A stretch of 64,000 bases of DNA. Origin: Rhodococcus jostii RHA1. Lineage in GTDB: Bacteria > Actinomycetota > Actinomycetes > Mycobacteriales > Mycobacteriaceae. Location of the stretch: the NCBI RefSeq assembly GCF_000014565.1, contig NC_008271.1, positions 186,001 to 250,000 of the forward strand, given 5' to 3'. The translations under genes and the position numbers were made by a program. Shown piece after piece: positions 1-10,870 of this stretch. Position 1 is the stretch's first letter, and each line of letters begins with the position of its first letter. Below the pieces are notes generated by a model. That model did not search any database. It was given only the letters and a program-made list of their open reading frames with translations, and was not told the DNA's origin.

Positions 1-154
1 ATTCGCACTTCGTCGAGTCGTTCGGGCAGATCTTCCGGGCCGGCAAACGGACGTCGCCGCACTGGGGGCACTTGCTGGCGGCGAGAGACCAACTACCGTC
101 GCCGTTCTCGGTGATGATGGACTGCCCCAGGGACGCCTCTCCGACGTAGCTCAT
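1..154 (-). CDS. Zn-ribbon/OB-fold (DUF35-type) thiolase partner, 3' end outside window
   Basis: Only the N-terminal 51 codons are in the window. The start ATG overlaps the thiolase stop codon (TCATG on the plus strand), so the two are translationally coupled. The peptide has a CPQC pair followed by a KICP motif and further on another Cys, the rubredoxin-like zinc ribbon of the DUF35/OB-fold acyl-CoA-associated family. Proteins of this family form complexes with SCP2-type thiolases or CoA lyases; that partnership is inferred from the coupling. Confidence 0.75.
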   Translation of the reverse strand, partial: MSYVGEASLGQSIITENGDGSWSLAASKCPQCGDVRLPARKICPNDSTKCE

Positions 155-1335
155 GCGGCTCCTTCCTTGATCTTCTTCAAGATGGTCACTCCCGATGTGG
201 CGAAGTCGCTTTCGTGGAAGCCACCGGAGATGTGGGCCAGGGCCGTCTGCGCGGACGGGACCTGTCGATCGCCGGCGCGGCCCAGAAGCTGGTCCGCAAG
301 CTCGACGATCTGCGCCACACCGGTGGCGCCGAGCGGATGGCCACGATTGAGGAGACCACCTCCGGTGTTCACAGGAATCTTTCCGCCGAGCGATGTTTCG
401 CCACTTTCGACGAACTTGCCGCCCATTCCGGGTTCGCAGAATCCGAGGTCCTCATAGTGAATGATCTCCGCAATTGAGAACGAGTCATGGACCTCCGCTA
501 CGTCGATGTCGGCGGGGCCGACCCCCGCGACGTCGTATGCCTGGCGTGAGGTCGAGCGGTCCAGCCCGAAGGACGTCATATCTCGGGTCTGGTTCCGATA
601 GAAACCACTGCCGATCACCGATGCCCCGATCTGGATCCCAGGTTCGATCCCCAACCGTTCGGCGCCTCTCTCGCTCACGATGACCGCGGCCGCGGCGCCG
701 TCGCCGGTGGGACAGCAGTCGAGGAGATGCAGCGGACCGACTACGTGCTTTGCGGACAGGACATCCTCCATCGTGATCGGGGTACGATACTGCGCCTTCG
801 GATTCAGTGCGGCAGCTCGACGGTTCTTCACTGCGACCGCGGCGATCTGTTCGCGAGTGGTCCCGTAGTGCTCCATGTGCCGGCGAGCAGCCATGGCGTA
901 GTACGCCGGCGGCGTAAAACCTTGTTCGCCTTCCAGAAGCATTCCGTCCGAAGTGAGCGGCCGGCCCTTCCCGTCTCGGCGAGACATCTGTTCCACCCCG
1001 ATGACGAGTGCGACGTCGTAGGTGCCGCTCGCCACGGCCATATTCGCGACATTGAACGCAATCGAACCGGAAGCGCAGTACGCCTTTTCGTTGTACACGG
1101 CGACACCTTCGATGCCGATCTCCCACCCTACGAGCTGACCGACGCCGCTCTCGCGGGAATGGAGGATGCCGCTTCGCGCGGATCCGCAGCTGATCATCTC
1201 CACATCGTGCGGCCGGACGTTCGCGTCACCAAGCGCCGAGAGGCCAGCGTCTCGCCCCAGGGAACCCATGTTCTCTGTGGGGAATTTTCCGAAGGGCGTC
1301 ATACCTACCCCTGCGAGGAATGTGCTGCGTGTCAC
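151..1335 (-). CDS. Thiolase-family protein (SCP2/acetyl-CoA acetyltransferase-like)
   Basis: 394 residues, normal for the family. The nucleophile Cys is Cys87 in the YCASGS motif; HDSF near residue 283 and NTGGGLLNRGHPLGATG near 322-338 are the other conserved thiolase blocks, so catalytic residues look intact. It probably performs the last, CoA-dependent carbon-carbon cleavage of a degradation pathway whose acid is activated by the ligase at 3305-4945. The substrate cannot be read from the sequence. A GTATAC palindrome lies about 20 bases upstream of the start, so it may have its own regulated promoter besides read-through. Confidence 0.85.
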   Translation of the reverse strand: MTRSTFLAGVGMTPFGKFPTENMGSLGRDAGLSALGDANVRPHDVEMISCGSARSGILHSRESGVGQLVGWEIGIEGVAVYNEKAYCASGSIAFNVANMAVASGTYDVALVIGVEQMSRRDGKGRPLTSDGMLLEGEQGFTPPAYYAMAARRHMEHYGTTREQIAAVAVKNRRAAALNPKAQYRTPITMEDVLSAKHVVGPLHLLDCCPTGDGAAAAVIVSERGAERLGIEPGIQIGASVIGSGFYRNQTRDMTSFGLDRSTSRQAYDVAGVGPADIDVAEVHDSFSIAEIIHYEDLGFCEPGMGGKFVESGETSLGGKIPVNTGGGLLNRGHPLGATGVAQIVELADQLLGRAGDRQVPSAQTALAHISGGFHESDFATSGVTILKKIKEGAA

Positions 1336-1353
1336 CGCAAGCTCCTGTCTGTG

Positions 1354-1368
1354 CGTATACCGTATACG
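1354..1368. promoter_or_regulatory. Operator, probably for the neighbouring GntR regulator
   Basis: CGTATACCGTATACG is a perfect odd-centred palindrome directly upstream of the thiolase. The same core recurs before the ligase and the VOC gene, with a half-copy before the regulator itself. Confidence 0.6.
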
Positions 1369-1410
1369 GATGATGGTTGCAGGTCAACGATCTCGACCAC
1401 GACAGTCGAA

Positions 1411-2103
1411 TCAGTCCAGTTCCAGTCCCTGCGACTCTAGGTAGGCCACCAGTCCGCGGCCGGAATCGACTATGTGCTCGGTCATCAGGCGGCCGACCTC
1501 GTCATGCTCGCCCGCACGCATCGCGTCGAGGATCTGGCCGTGTTCACAATTCGACTTCACCGACCACTCAGGCATTTCGACCAGGAAATCTCGCGGAAGC
1601 TCGAGTGAGGTCGTCTTGATCGCGGAAAGCAGTTTGCGCGATTTGGCCAACCGATTGATGTTGCGATGCAGAGTCCAGTTCAACTCCGCCATCTTCTGAT
1701 AATTCTCCTGAGCCGCCGCATCAAGCATGGCCTCGTGCAGACCGGTGAGGGCCAGAAGATCTGCCTCCTGCGCATTGCGCGACGCCCGCTCGGCGGCTAT
1801 GCCGGTCAGCGTTCCCTCGATGAGGTAGGTGTCGAGCAGGTCGGATCTGCTCAGCGGCGCAACGACCGTGTGCTGCGTGGCATCCGTGGTCAGCATTCCC
1901 TCATGTATGAGGGCACGGAGACCGTCCCGAACCGGCATCCGGCTTGTGCCGAACTCTTCACACAACTGCTGCTGGGACAGTCTCGTGCCGGGCTTGATGA
2001 CGCCGAGCAGAATATTCCGGCGGAGCTCGTCAGCGATCTGATTTCCCAGAAGCGCACGCTGCACCGGCTGGACCGAGCCGCGACTTGCACGAACCCCCGT
2101 CAT
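1411..2103 (-). CDS. GntR-family (FadR subfamily, FCD domain) transcriptional regulator
   Basis: An N-terminal winged helix (ADELRRNILLGVIKPGTRLS ... FGTSRMPVRDGL) is followed by an all-helical FCD ligand domain with the metal/ligand His-rich segments (LNWTLHRNI, CEHGQIL, HIVDSG). The start MTGVRASRG is preferred because an upstream in-frame ATG at 2151 would add a 16-residue, low-similarity tail. It sits inside the operon it most likely represses; the inducer is probably a CoA ester or acid of the pathway. Confidence 0.85.
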   Translation of the reverse strand: MTGVRASRGSVQPVQRALLGNQIADELRRNILLGVIKPGTRLSQQQLCEEFGTSRMPVRDGLRALIHEGMLTTDATQHTVVAPLSRSDLLDTYLIEGTLTGIAAERASRNAQEADLLALTGLHEAMLDAAAQENYQKMAELNWTLHRNINRLAKSRKLLSAIKTTSLELPRDFLVEMPEWSVKSNCEHGQILDAMRAGEHDEVGRLMTEHIVDSGRGLVAYLESQGLELD

Positions 2104-2142
2104 AACTGCCCTTCCGCTAGACCTCATCTGCGCACAATTTCT

Positions 2143-2149
2143 CGTATAC
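2143..2149. promoter_or_regulatory. GTATAC operator half-site before the GntR gene
   Basis: CGTATAC is a single arm of the palindrome found at 1354-1368, 40-46 bases upstream of the regulator start. It may allow weak autoregulation. Confidence 0.35.
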
Positions 2150-2166
2150 ATTATCCAGGCTTGGGT

Positions 2167-3315
2167 TCATCCGCGCACCATCCACTCGACCGTGGGACCG
2201 TGTTCGTCCAGCCCAGGCGCGCCGGAACGCGTGGCGGTGGGCGTCGCAGACAGCCGGATCGGGTTGCGCATACTGGTCAGTAACCCTGCGTGTCCCTCGG
2301 AGATCTCGAAATCCTGGCGTGCGAGGACCAGCGGGTCCCGGGATACCTCGTCGATCCGGTTGACCGGGGAATAACACACATTCGCGTCGTCCAACAGGGA
2401 ATTCCAGTGCTGGAGATCATGCGTGCGGAAAATTCCGGCCAACTCCGACGCAGCCTTGTCCGGCTCAGAGTGCCGGAGGGAAATCAAGTCCTCACGCTCG
2501 AGCAGCGTGCAGAGCCGGATCCAGAACTTGCCCTCGAAAGCACCGATCACGACGTGGCGCCCGTCCTTCGTTCGATATGTGCGGTAGGCCGGGTCGGCAC
2601 CCAGATTGTGGTCCCGGTCGCGAGGCATCGGCTTCGGGGCGAGCGCCTTGACAATCTGTGGGCCGGTCATCGCGAGAGCAGCACCCATTAGACCTACATC
2701 GATGAACTGTCCCCCACCTCCGGAGTCCCGGTGTCGAAGGGCCGCGAGAATCCCGACGGCGGCGTGCAGTCCGGCCGCCACATCGGCGATCGGGGGGCCG
2801 ATCGGGACCGGGCTTCCGGCGGCGTCGGTCGCCTGATCAAGGAAGCCCGACCGAGCGAGGTAGTTGATGTCGTGGCCCGGCGACCCGCTGCCGTCGTGCC
2901 CGTGGCCGGCTCCCGAGATGCTGCAGTAGACGACGTCCGGATTGACGACTCGGCAGTCGTCGTACCCGACTCCGAGCCGGGCTGCCACTCCAGGGGTGAA
3001 CCCCTCGATCACGACGTCTGCATCACGTACTAGCCCCAGGAACAGTTCGTGCCCCTCCTGCGACTTCAGATCGACAGTACAACTCCGCTTGTTCCGTCCA
3101 ACCCAGTGGTGCAAAGCGCTATCCCCGCCGACCGAGGGTTCGATGACGCGGACGAGGTCACCGGTCGGCGGCTCCACATGGATGACGTCGGCGCCGAGGT
3201 CTGCGAGCAACATCGACGCGTACGGCCCCGGTAGATACATGCTCAGATCGAGCACCTTCAGACCGTCAAGGGCACCCTTCTGCGCGTCTGCGGGCATGTC
3301 GGCCTTATTCATCAT
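2167..3315 (-). CDS. CaiB/BaiF family (class III) CoA-transferase
   Basis: About 382 residues. The N-terminal block GLKVLDLSMYLPGPYASMLLADLGADVIHVEPP and the HWVGRNKRS motif followed by VDLKSQEG are typical of class III CoA transferases; GHDINYLARSG carries the conserved Asp used as the acyl-anhydride nucleophile. It moves CoA between carboxylic acids without ATP. The start overlaps the end of the ligase gene by about ten bases, which marks one operon with it. Substrate unknown. Confidence 0.85.
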   Translation of the reverse strand: MMNKADMPADAQKGALDGLKVLDLSMYLPGPYASMLLADLGADVIHVEPPTGDLVRVIEPSVGGDSALHHWVGRNKRSCTVDLKSQEGHELFLGLVRDADVVIEGFTPGVAARLGVGYDDCRVVNPDVVYCSISGAGHGHDGSGSPGHDINYLARSGFLDQATDAAGSPVPIGPPIADVAAGLHAAVGILAALRHRDSGGGGQFIDVGLMGAALAMTGPQIVKALAPKPMPRDRDHNLGADPAYRTYRTKDGRHVVIGAFEGKFWIRLCTLLEREDLISLRHSEPDKAASELAGIFRTHDLQHWNSLLDDANVCYSPVNRIDEVSRDPLVLARQDFEISEGHAGLLTSMRNPIRLSATPTATRSGAPGLDEHGPTVEWMVRG

Positions 3316-4945
3316 CAGACCCCGCAATCTGTCGGCGCAGGTCTGCTTTGCGGATCTTGCCCGTCGCCGTCATCGGCATCTCGTCGAAGACCTCGAGCCG
3401 TTCTGGGAGCTTGTACTTGGCGAGACCACGCCCGACGAGGTACGAGTTCAGCTCTTGCAGGTCGACCTCGGTCCCGGCCGTGGGAACCACAACAGCGCAG
3501 CAGCGTTCGCCCAGTCGAGGATCCGGATAGCCGACGACCGCGGCGGACGCGACATTCGGATGGTTGATGAGCAATTCCTCGACCTCACGGACACTGATAT
3601 TTTCTCCTCCGCGGATCACTATGTCCTTGATCCGCCCGGTGACGTGGAGCATCCCGTTCTCGTCGATGCGCCCGAGGTCACCGAAGCGGTACCAGTCTCC
3701 GCGGAACGCTCGGTGCGTGAGATCTGGGTCGCCAAGGTACCCAAGGAACACCTGGGGGCCGCGGGTGACGATCTCGCCCTCTTCACCGCGAGGCAGCTCA
3801 CGTCCCGACTCATCGACGATGGCCACCTGAACACCGGGGAGCGGTTCGCCGTCGGTTGCCAAGATGTCATCCGGAGCCCCAGGGCGCGTCGCCGTGGTCA
3901 CATACGTTTCGCTGGCACCGAAGACCGCCATGAGTTCGGCGGAGAAGTTCTCACGCACCTCGGCGACGAGATGCCTCGGGATCGCCGCACCGCCGGACGC
4001 GACGTACCGCAACGTCTCACCACTGCCGGCGCCACGCGCCTTCGCCCCGAGCATGTCAATGATGAACGGTGTCGCCGCGAGGGTGTAAGTGCATCGGTGC
4101 TCGTCGATCAGCCTGAGCGCCGTATCCGGATTCCACTTGTCCTGCAGGATGAGCGGAACGCCTGCATGGATCGCAGCTCTCAGTCCCCAAGCCATGCCCG
4201 ACGCGTGGCAGATCGGCGACGGCATGAACACGCTGTCGGAGCCGTTCAGGCCCAGAACCTTGTCGAGATAAGCCCGAAGCACGAACATCGTCGTCTGATG
4301 ACTGTGCACCACGCCCTTCGGTAGGGATTCTGTCCCGGACGTGAAGGTGACGGTGTCCCGTTCCCGGGCGTCGACGACTACCGGGTCGAGTGGGAATCGC
4401 TGTTCCCACGGCTCCTCAAGAATGTCCGCGAGAGAATTCGTCCCACTTCTCACTGGTACGATCCCGAGAATCGAATCGAGGCCCTCGGCAGCAGCAATCA
4501 CTCTGTGCCACGGGGAGTTTTCTCGAAGGTCTGCGGCGGCGAAGACGAAGCGACTTTCCGCTGTGCGCAGGATGTGCGCGATCTCGGGCGTGCCGACCTT
4601 CGGAAGTAGAGGATTGACGACACCCCCGATGAGGCCGATCGCGCTGTGGACGACAAAGAACTCACGCCAGTTGGGAAGCACCAACGTGACGACATCGCCT
4701 CGCCTCACTCCTCGCCCGTGCATGTACGACGCGAGTCGTTCAGCGGCCGAATAGGCTTCACCCCGAGTGAGCGAACCTTCCTCGTCGACGACTGCAATCG
4801 CATGTGGGTCCTCCGACGAGGTTTTGCGAATGCGAGTGGTCCAAGTGTCGGTCGACCACAGTCCTGCCTTTTCGAATTCGGACCGCGTTTCGTCCGTGAT
4901 CCACGTGGTTGTACGCGCCTCCAGAGCCCTACCTTCTCGATTCAC
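3305..4945 (-). CDS. AMP-dependent acyl-CoA synthetase/ligase
   Basis: 546 residues of the ANL superfamily. The phosphate loop TFTSGTESLPKG, the motif GASETY, the hinge region TGRIKDIVIRGGENIS and the C-terminal catalytic Lys in TATGKIRK are all present, so the enzyme should be active. It would activate an aliphatic or alicyclic acid as the first committed step of the pathway encoded downstream. It is the first gene of the minus-strand operon and a GTATAC operator sits immediately upstream. The sequence resembles cyclohexanecarboxylate or fatty-acid ligases but the substrate is not decided by what is visible. Confidence 0.85.
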   Translation of the reverse strand: MNREGRALEARTTTWITDETRSEFEKAGLWSTDTWTTRIRKTSSEDPHAIAVVDEEGSLTRGEAYSAAERLASYMHGRGVRRGDVVTLVLPNWREFFVVHSAIGLIGGVVNPLLPKVGTPEIAHILRTAESRFVFAAADLRENSPWHRVIAAAEGLDSILGIVPVRSGTNSLADILEEPWEQRFPLDPVVVDARERDTVTFTSGTESLPKGVVHSHQTTMFVLRAYLDKVLGLNGSDSVFMPSPICHASGMAWGLRAAIHAGVPLILQDKWNPDTALRLIDEHRCTYTLAATPFIIDMLGAKARGAGSGETLRYVASGGAAIPRHLVAEVRENFSAELMAVFGASETYVTTATRPGAPDDILATDGEPLPGVQVAIVDESGRELPRGEEGEIVTRGPQVFLGYLGDPDLTHRAFRGDWYRFGDLGRIDENGMLHVTGRIKDIVIRGGENISVREVEELLINHPNVASAAVVGYPDPRLGERCCAVVVPTAGTEVDLQELNSYLVGRGLAKYKLPERLEVFDEMPMTATGKIRKADLRRQIAGSDDE

Positions 4946-4954
4946 CAGGCCGAC

Positions 4955-4969
4955 AATACCGTATACAGT
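4955..4969. promoter_or_regulatory. Operator of the ligase operon
   Basis: AATACCGTATACAGT contains the TACCGTATAC core shared with 1354-1368 and lies 10 bases upstream of the ligase start, a good position for repression. Confidence 0.55.
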
Positions 4970-5207
4970 CTACCGAAACAATGGTCGCCGCCTCGCCGCA
5001 GCTGGGAGGAGGTGCGAGTGTCAGGCTCCCCGTGAAGTGCGAATCGCAATGCCGAGCCAGTTGTGGGTCGGGGAACCGCCCCCTTCCGCGCGGACACCTC
5101 GGGGCAAGGCAATTCGCTGCCCAGTCAGAGGTGGATTCGACTACTCGGCTCCGCGATTCGACGTTTGAGACTCCCTGACCCACATGGTCTTGACATCAAT
5201 CAAAGTC

Positions 5208-5221
5208 CGAATACGGTATAC
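5208..5221. promoter_or_regulatory. Operator upstream of the VOC gene
   Basis: CGAATACGGTATAC is the same core in inverted sense (ATACGGTATAC). It stands 27 bases upstream of the VOC start and about 240 bases from the ligase operator, so the divergent pair can be controlled together. Confidence 0.55.
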
Positions 5222-5247
5222 ACCATTCCGTAACGAAAGGGGCATAC

Positions 5248-5769
5248 GTGATACGTCATATGTCGTTCACCGTCCACGACACTGCCAACGTAGCCAAGAT
5301 CCTGGCTGAGATTCTGGGGGGAACCGTTGAGGTTCCCGCCAGACCACCCTATGGACCGCAGAGCCTATTCGTGTGCCTTTGGGACGAGCATGGAACACTG
5401 ATCGAACTCGCGCCGACCGGATCCGCGTGGGTTCCGAACGACAAGGCATTGCCGATTGAAACGAAGTTGGATGACCTCGTGCAGCAGCACGACTATCTGC
5501 ACTCGTTCTGGGACGCCGCTGTGTCCTTCGACAGGATTCGTGAGATCTGCGAGGAGCAGGGCTGGCGCTACTACATCACCGATCAGAAGATCAAGATCGC
5601 TGTGGTGTGGATCGAGAACCATAGATACATCGAGTTCTGCCCGAAGGAGCATGTTCCTGCGTACCTCGAGATTTACGGCACGGCCGGCAAGGACAAGTAC
5701 CAGGACTACGTCGCGAGCCGAGTTGCAGCAATCAAGGCCACCCAAGCAGCGCAACTGAACAAGCCCTGA
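5248..5769 (+). CDS. VOC (glyoxalase/bleomycin-resistance) superfamily protein
   Basis: 173 residues with the N-terminal IRHMSFTVHDTANVAKILAEILGG half of a beta-alpha-beta-beta-beta VOC module and the metal-type Glu in HGTLIELAP; the second half is less clear (IENHRYIEFCP). The GTG at 5248 is chosen as start because AAAGGGG ends 5 bases before it; an ATG 12 bases further in has no ribosome site. It is divergent from the catabolic operon and shares its operator type, so it may be a dioxygenase, epimerase or isomerase step of that pathway; the reaction is not known. Confidence 0.7.
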   Translation: MIRHMSFTVHDTANVAKILAEILGGTVEVPARPPYGPQSLFVCLWDEHGTLIELAPTGSAWVPNDKALPIETKLDDLVQQHDYLHSFWDAAVSFDRIREICEEQGWRYYITDQKIKIAVVWIENHRYIEFCPKEHVPAYLEIYGTAGKDKYQDYVASRVAAIKATQAAQLNKP

Positions 5770-6433
5770 TCTGCACGAACGGATCGCTGGATGGATCGGA
5801 TGAGATGAGCAGCCCCCGAGAAATCCGGCTCACCACCTGAACCTTCCCCTAAGAGGCGAACTCGACCCAACTAAAGGTTGTGGGAATACAGCGCCCGGCT
5901 ACGGGGACTCCGACGGGAACGGCGTTCGAACCGCGACGGCTGCATGCCTTCCTGGTCGGTCTCGGCTTTTGAGAATCGCTGGGAGTGGACCAGTTCTGCG
6001 ATTGAGGATCGCGCGCTGTCGGTGCGGCCCGCGCCTCATAGCGCGACGAAGTGCGCGAGGGTCGAGAATCCACTGGGAGACTCCTTCGCGCGTGAACCGA
6101 CAAGGTTCCGGCGGTCCCGGCGCGCCTGTGGCACCACCCGTGCCATGTGTGCGGGGATCGATACGAGCGCTACCGGTTTACCCAGGACCTCCGTCAAGGC
6201 GTCGGACGCGACAGGCGTGTTCGCCCCGCACGCCCTGGTGCTCATGCCGCATCTCGACGGGTCAGTTGTTTAGGGGAACCAGGGCGACCCGAGTCGCGGC
6301 ATGTGACGGGCCATCGAGGTTCGTCGGGTCTCGCTTTCCGTTGTGGTGCAACATGATACGGCGATATTCGCATCCAGTGTCATTGAATGCAGATGTCTCA
6401 CGTGACCACAAACCGACTGAACCAGGAGTGAGA
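5770..6433. other. Intergenic region, 664 bases, with a possible NmrA-like remnant
   Basis: No intact gene is visible. On the minus strand around 6110-6200 a short stretch reads ALTEVLGKPVALVSIPAHM, which resembles the NAD(P)-binding NmrA/SDR family, but it is cut on both sides. If real it is a dead fragment; the resemblance is from memory and weak. Confidence 0.3.
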
Positions 6434-8362
<1,929 letters not shown>

Positions 8363-8600
8363 CGGACAAACTATGGACTCGCTCGATCTCGCCATGTTGT
8401 CCTTCGCCAAGAACTAGTACCCGTATGACGGTGGAGATGAGCACATCTTCACTGAGATTGGGATCGGTTCCGCAATACGTTCGATCCGAGATAGCGCAGA
8501 CCGAGGATTCGCGACTGCGGACAAAACACTCCGCTCACTCAAGTTGAACTCCGGACCTCTTGGCTCAACGCAACTGAGAAAACCTGAACAGGAGAAGGTG

Positions 8601-8978
8601 ATGAATGCCGATCACCATCCCCAGCACCCGCTGGGACCCTTCATCGGGAGCGATCTAGGGATAGACGACCAAGTGCGCAGATACCGAGATGAACGCCGTC
8701 GCCGTCACCAGGAACAAAAGAACAAAGAGCGGCGAGATCAGCAGCGACGCTGCATACCAAGCCGAGAAGAAGAGATCATCCAATTTGCCGTGATTTGGGC
8801 CCCATACGGTGTTCCATCCGATGAAGAGACATACCAACGGTTCGGGATGTCCACTCGTCAATTCTTCGAGACAGTACGAGACCTCCTGCACCTAGGAAAG
8901 TGCCCACCCGAAACGCAAAGTCGACTCACGATGTATGCCGACCCAACCGGAACCCTGCCAGATCAAAATGCGAAATGA
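8601..8978 (+). CDS. Small hypothetical protein, DUF3263-like helix-turn-helix
   Basis: 125 residues. Residues 30-60 are highly charged (RRYRDERRRRHQEQ). The C-terminal half, REEEIIQFAVIWAPYGVPSD followed by EETYQRFGMSTRQFFETVRDLL, has the spacing of a helix-turn-helix similar to the actinobacterial DUF3263 family. The start is chosen for AGGAGAAGG 3 bases upstream. Codon use is less GC-rich than the neighbours, suggesting acquisition with mobile DNA. Function unknown. Confidence 0.55.
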   Translation: MNADHHPQHPLGPFIGSDLGIDDQVRRYRDERRRRHQEQKNKERRDQQRRCIPSREEEIIQFAVIWAPYGVPSDEETYQRFGMSTRQFFETVRDLLHLGKCPPETQSRLTMYADPTGTLPDQNAK

Positions 8979-9044
8979 TGATAAATCACAGCGAATCTCC
9001 GGTCAGCAGGTCCGGCATGCAAGCTGCGGATGATCGCCGAGCAG

Positions 9045-9667
9045 TTGTCCAGTGCACGGCGCACTCGCCCATGCCTTCGCTGAACCCGCGGACCCGATCG
9101 GCCAACCCTGGGATGTTGTCCGTTGCCGTTCGACCTGAGGCACGACTGGGACGCTGACCAGCGGTGCCTCAACAATGTGGCAATGAGGCACCGTGGCGTT
9201 TCTGCCATATTGTTGACGCAAGAGCACGTCGGGCATGCGGGTTCTCGGCGAGAACGTGCCAGGTAGAGCCAGTGCTTTGCCTCAACTTGGTGGCAGAAGT
9301 CCTGCACTTACCTCAGGTGCTCTGGCAATGCCTCGGATCCGATGGCATAGGACATGTGAAGTGACACCGAAGTTGTCCAATAGGACCAGGTATTTGTCCA
9401 GTGTCCTGGGCGCGGAGCGGTGGGGTCAGCGTGCCAATGATCTTGTCCAACTACCGCGGATCCTGGGCCCTTTCGCCCGTTGTGCCGTTGATGTTGTCCA
9501 CCGCGGAGACCCGGCCGAAACCCATCGTCGTTCTGGGAATGAGGGGGCCGGACCTGCGCCGATGACAGCGCTCGAGCGTTGGTCGGGCCGCTGTCACGAG
9601 GCGGTTTGCCTGCAAGGACTGGACAAGCCGTAGGCGCGATTGGACAGAAAGACTGGCAATTGGACAA
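9045..9667. repeat. Cluster of TTGTCCA / TTGGACAA boxes
   Basis: TTGTCCA or TTGTCCAA occurs at 9045, 9373, 9394, 9443 and 9494 (with a variant at 9116), then the inverted form TGGACA at 9620, 9640 and 9660. The direct copies come first and the inverted copies last, as in a protein-binding array or the inside end of a mobile element. No gene is visible from 8979 to 9927. Confidence 0.6.
9163..9215. repeat. Nested inverted repeats
   Basis: GGTGCCTCA (9163-9171) pairs perfectly with TGAGGCACC (9184-9192). An overlapping pair, CAACAATGTGGCA (9170-9182) and TGCCATATTGTTG (9203-9215), matches at 12 of 13 positions. The two structures are mutually exclusive. They may be mobile-element termini or a regulatory hairpin. 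Confidence 0.45.
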
Positions 9668-9678
9668 TCCGCGTGTCA
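9356..9678 (+). repeat. Long diverged direct repeat, left copy
   Basis: About 320 bases aligning with 58073-58387 in the same orientation. Both begin TGTGAAGTGACACCGAAG, share GTCCAAT-GGACCAGGTA, the block GGACCTGCG-CGATGACAG, CCGTAGGC-CGATTGGACA and CAATTGGACAA, and end in TGTCA, with the middle more diverged. Confidence 0.7.
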
Positions 9679-9927
9679 ATTCCGGGTTCCGGTAGTAATG
9701 GCGCAAAAAACAACGAAGTTCGCTTAGTGCCTGGTCAGCGGGAATCCGGACGCTCGTTGTTGGTGGCTTCGGTCGGGGCCGATGAGGCTGGTGATGCCGC
9801 GCATGGCTGCCGGTGACGGTTTGAAGTAGCGGCGTTCTCGGGTTGCGGTGGCGGGACTTTGTCATCAGCTCCACCAGGCTGGCACCGGCCTCGCCGAGAT
9901 GCCCCGCGATGCACCCGACGACGGCCG

Positions 9928-10869
9928 TCAAGAGTGGTCGGGGCAAAGGAGTTTCGGGGTGGTGCGCCATCCGGCGTCGGTGAGCCATCGCTGGACTGAC
10001 TCGGGAAGGCCGCCATTGTCGGCGGATTCGGCGAGTGCGCCGGCCAGGATGGGGCCGTCACCGCAGACCGAACAAGCGATGTCGAACGCTGGCTGCCCGG
10101 GTTCGCAATGGCGGCAATGGCTGCGGCTGATGAGCGTCCCGAGATGGTCCGGGTCCGGGTGGAGCCAGGTGACTGCGAGGTCGGCGCGTTGGTGCGCGGC
10201 CTCGGCGCGCGTGGTCGGTTCATGCCCACAGGTGGGACAAGCACGTGGCGCCCTCACCACTGCAGGAGGATCCGCAACATCAGCGGTTGCCGGCTTGTCC
10301 GGATGACTCACGGCTCGTTTGTTCAGGTGCCCGTACACGGTGGTGCGCGGGACTTTCAGCATGTCCGCGATCTGAGCGACGGTGTGTTCCCCTGCGTCGT
10401 ACAGGCGTTGAGCGAGTGCGATCTGGTCGGGGCTGAGCTTCGAGGGACGGCCACCCTTACGGCCACGGGCACGGGCCGCCGCGAGGCCGTCGCGAGTGTT
10501 GGCCACGATCAGCTCACGTTGGAACTCGGCCAGCACCGACAACATCCCGAACATGGCGCGGCCCTCGGCGGTGGCGGTGTCGATTCCCTGCTCGAGCACC
10601 TTCAGCCCGATGCCCCGTTCGCGCAGGTCGGCGCCGAGCGTGATCAGGTGCAGCATCGACCGTCCGAGTCGGTCCAGCCGGGTGATCACCAGGACGTCGT
10701 CCGCGCGCAGCAGCTGCAGCACAAGATCGAGTTGGGGCCGCGAGGCCTTCGCACCACCGGCATGGTCGATGTGGATGTTCTCGGCGGTGACGCCGGCGCG
10801 GCGCAGGGCGTCGACCTGATGGTCAGGGTTCTGGTCTGCGCTGGACACCCGTGCGTAGCCGATCAGCAT
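9928..10869 (-). CDS. Serine resolvase/invertase with Cys-rich C-terminal extension
   Basis: 313 residues, against about 185-200 for ordinary Tn3-type resolvases. Residues 1-145 are the catalytic domain with the nucleophile Ser9 in YARVSS and the ITRLDRLGRS block; a helix-turn-helix follows (DAGEHTVAQIADMLKVPRTTVYGHL). The last 120 residues are an extra domain with CPTCGHEP, CRHCEPGQ, CSVCGDG and LCPDH motifs, probably one or two zinc ribbons. The start lies next to a recombination site. No transposase of Tn3 type is encoded nearby, so it may serve plasmid multimer resolution, an invertible segment, or be left from a lost transposon. Confidence 0.85.
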   Translation of the reverse strand: MLIGYARVSSADQNPDHQVDALRRAGVTAENIHIDHAGGAKASRPQLDLVLQLLRADDVLVITRLDRLGRSMLHLITLGADLRERGIGLKVLEQGIDTATAEGRAMFGMLSVLAEFQRELIVANTRDGLAAARARGRKGGRPSKLSPDQIALAQRLYDAGEHTVAQIADMLKVPRTTVYGHLNKRAVSHPDKPATADVADPPAVVRAPRACPTCGHEPTTRAEAAHQRADLAVTWLHPDPDHLGTLISRSHCRHCEPGQPAFDIACSVCGDGPILAGALAESADNGGLPESVQRWLTDAGWRTTPKLLCPDHS

Positions 10870-10870
10870 G

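Noticed and set aside
8979..9927. Transposase gene in the left repeat region
   Set aside because: Frames such as those on the minus strand 9308-9988 show no DDE or serine recombinase motif and cross the repeat boxes.
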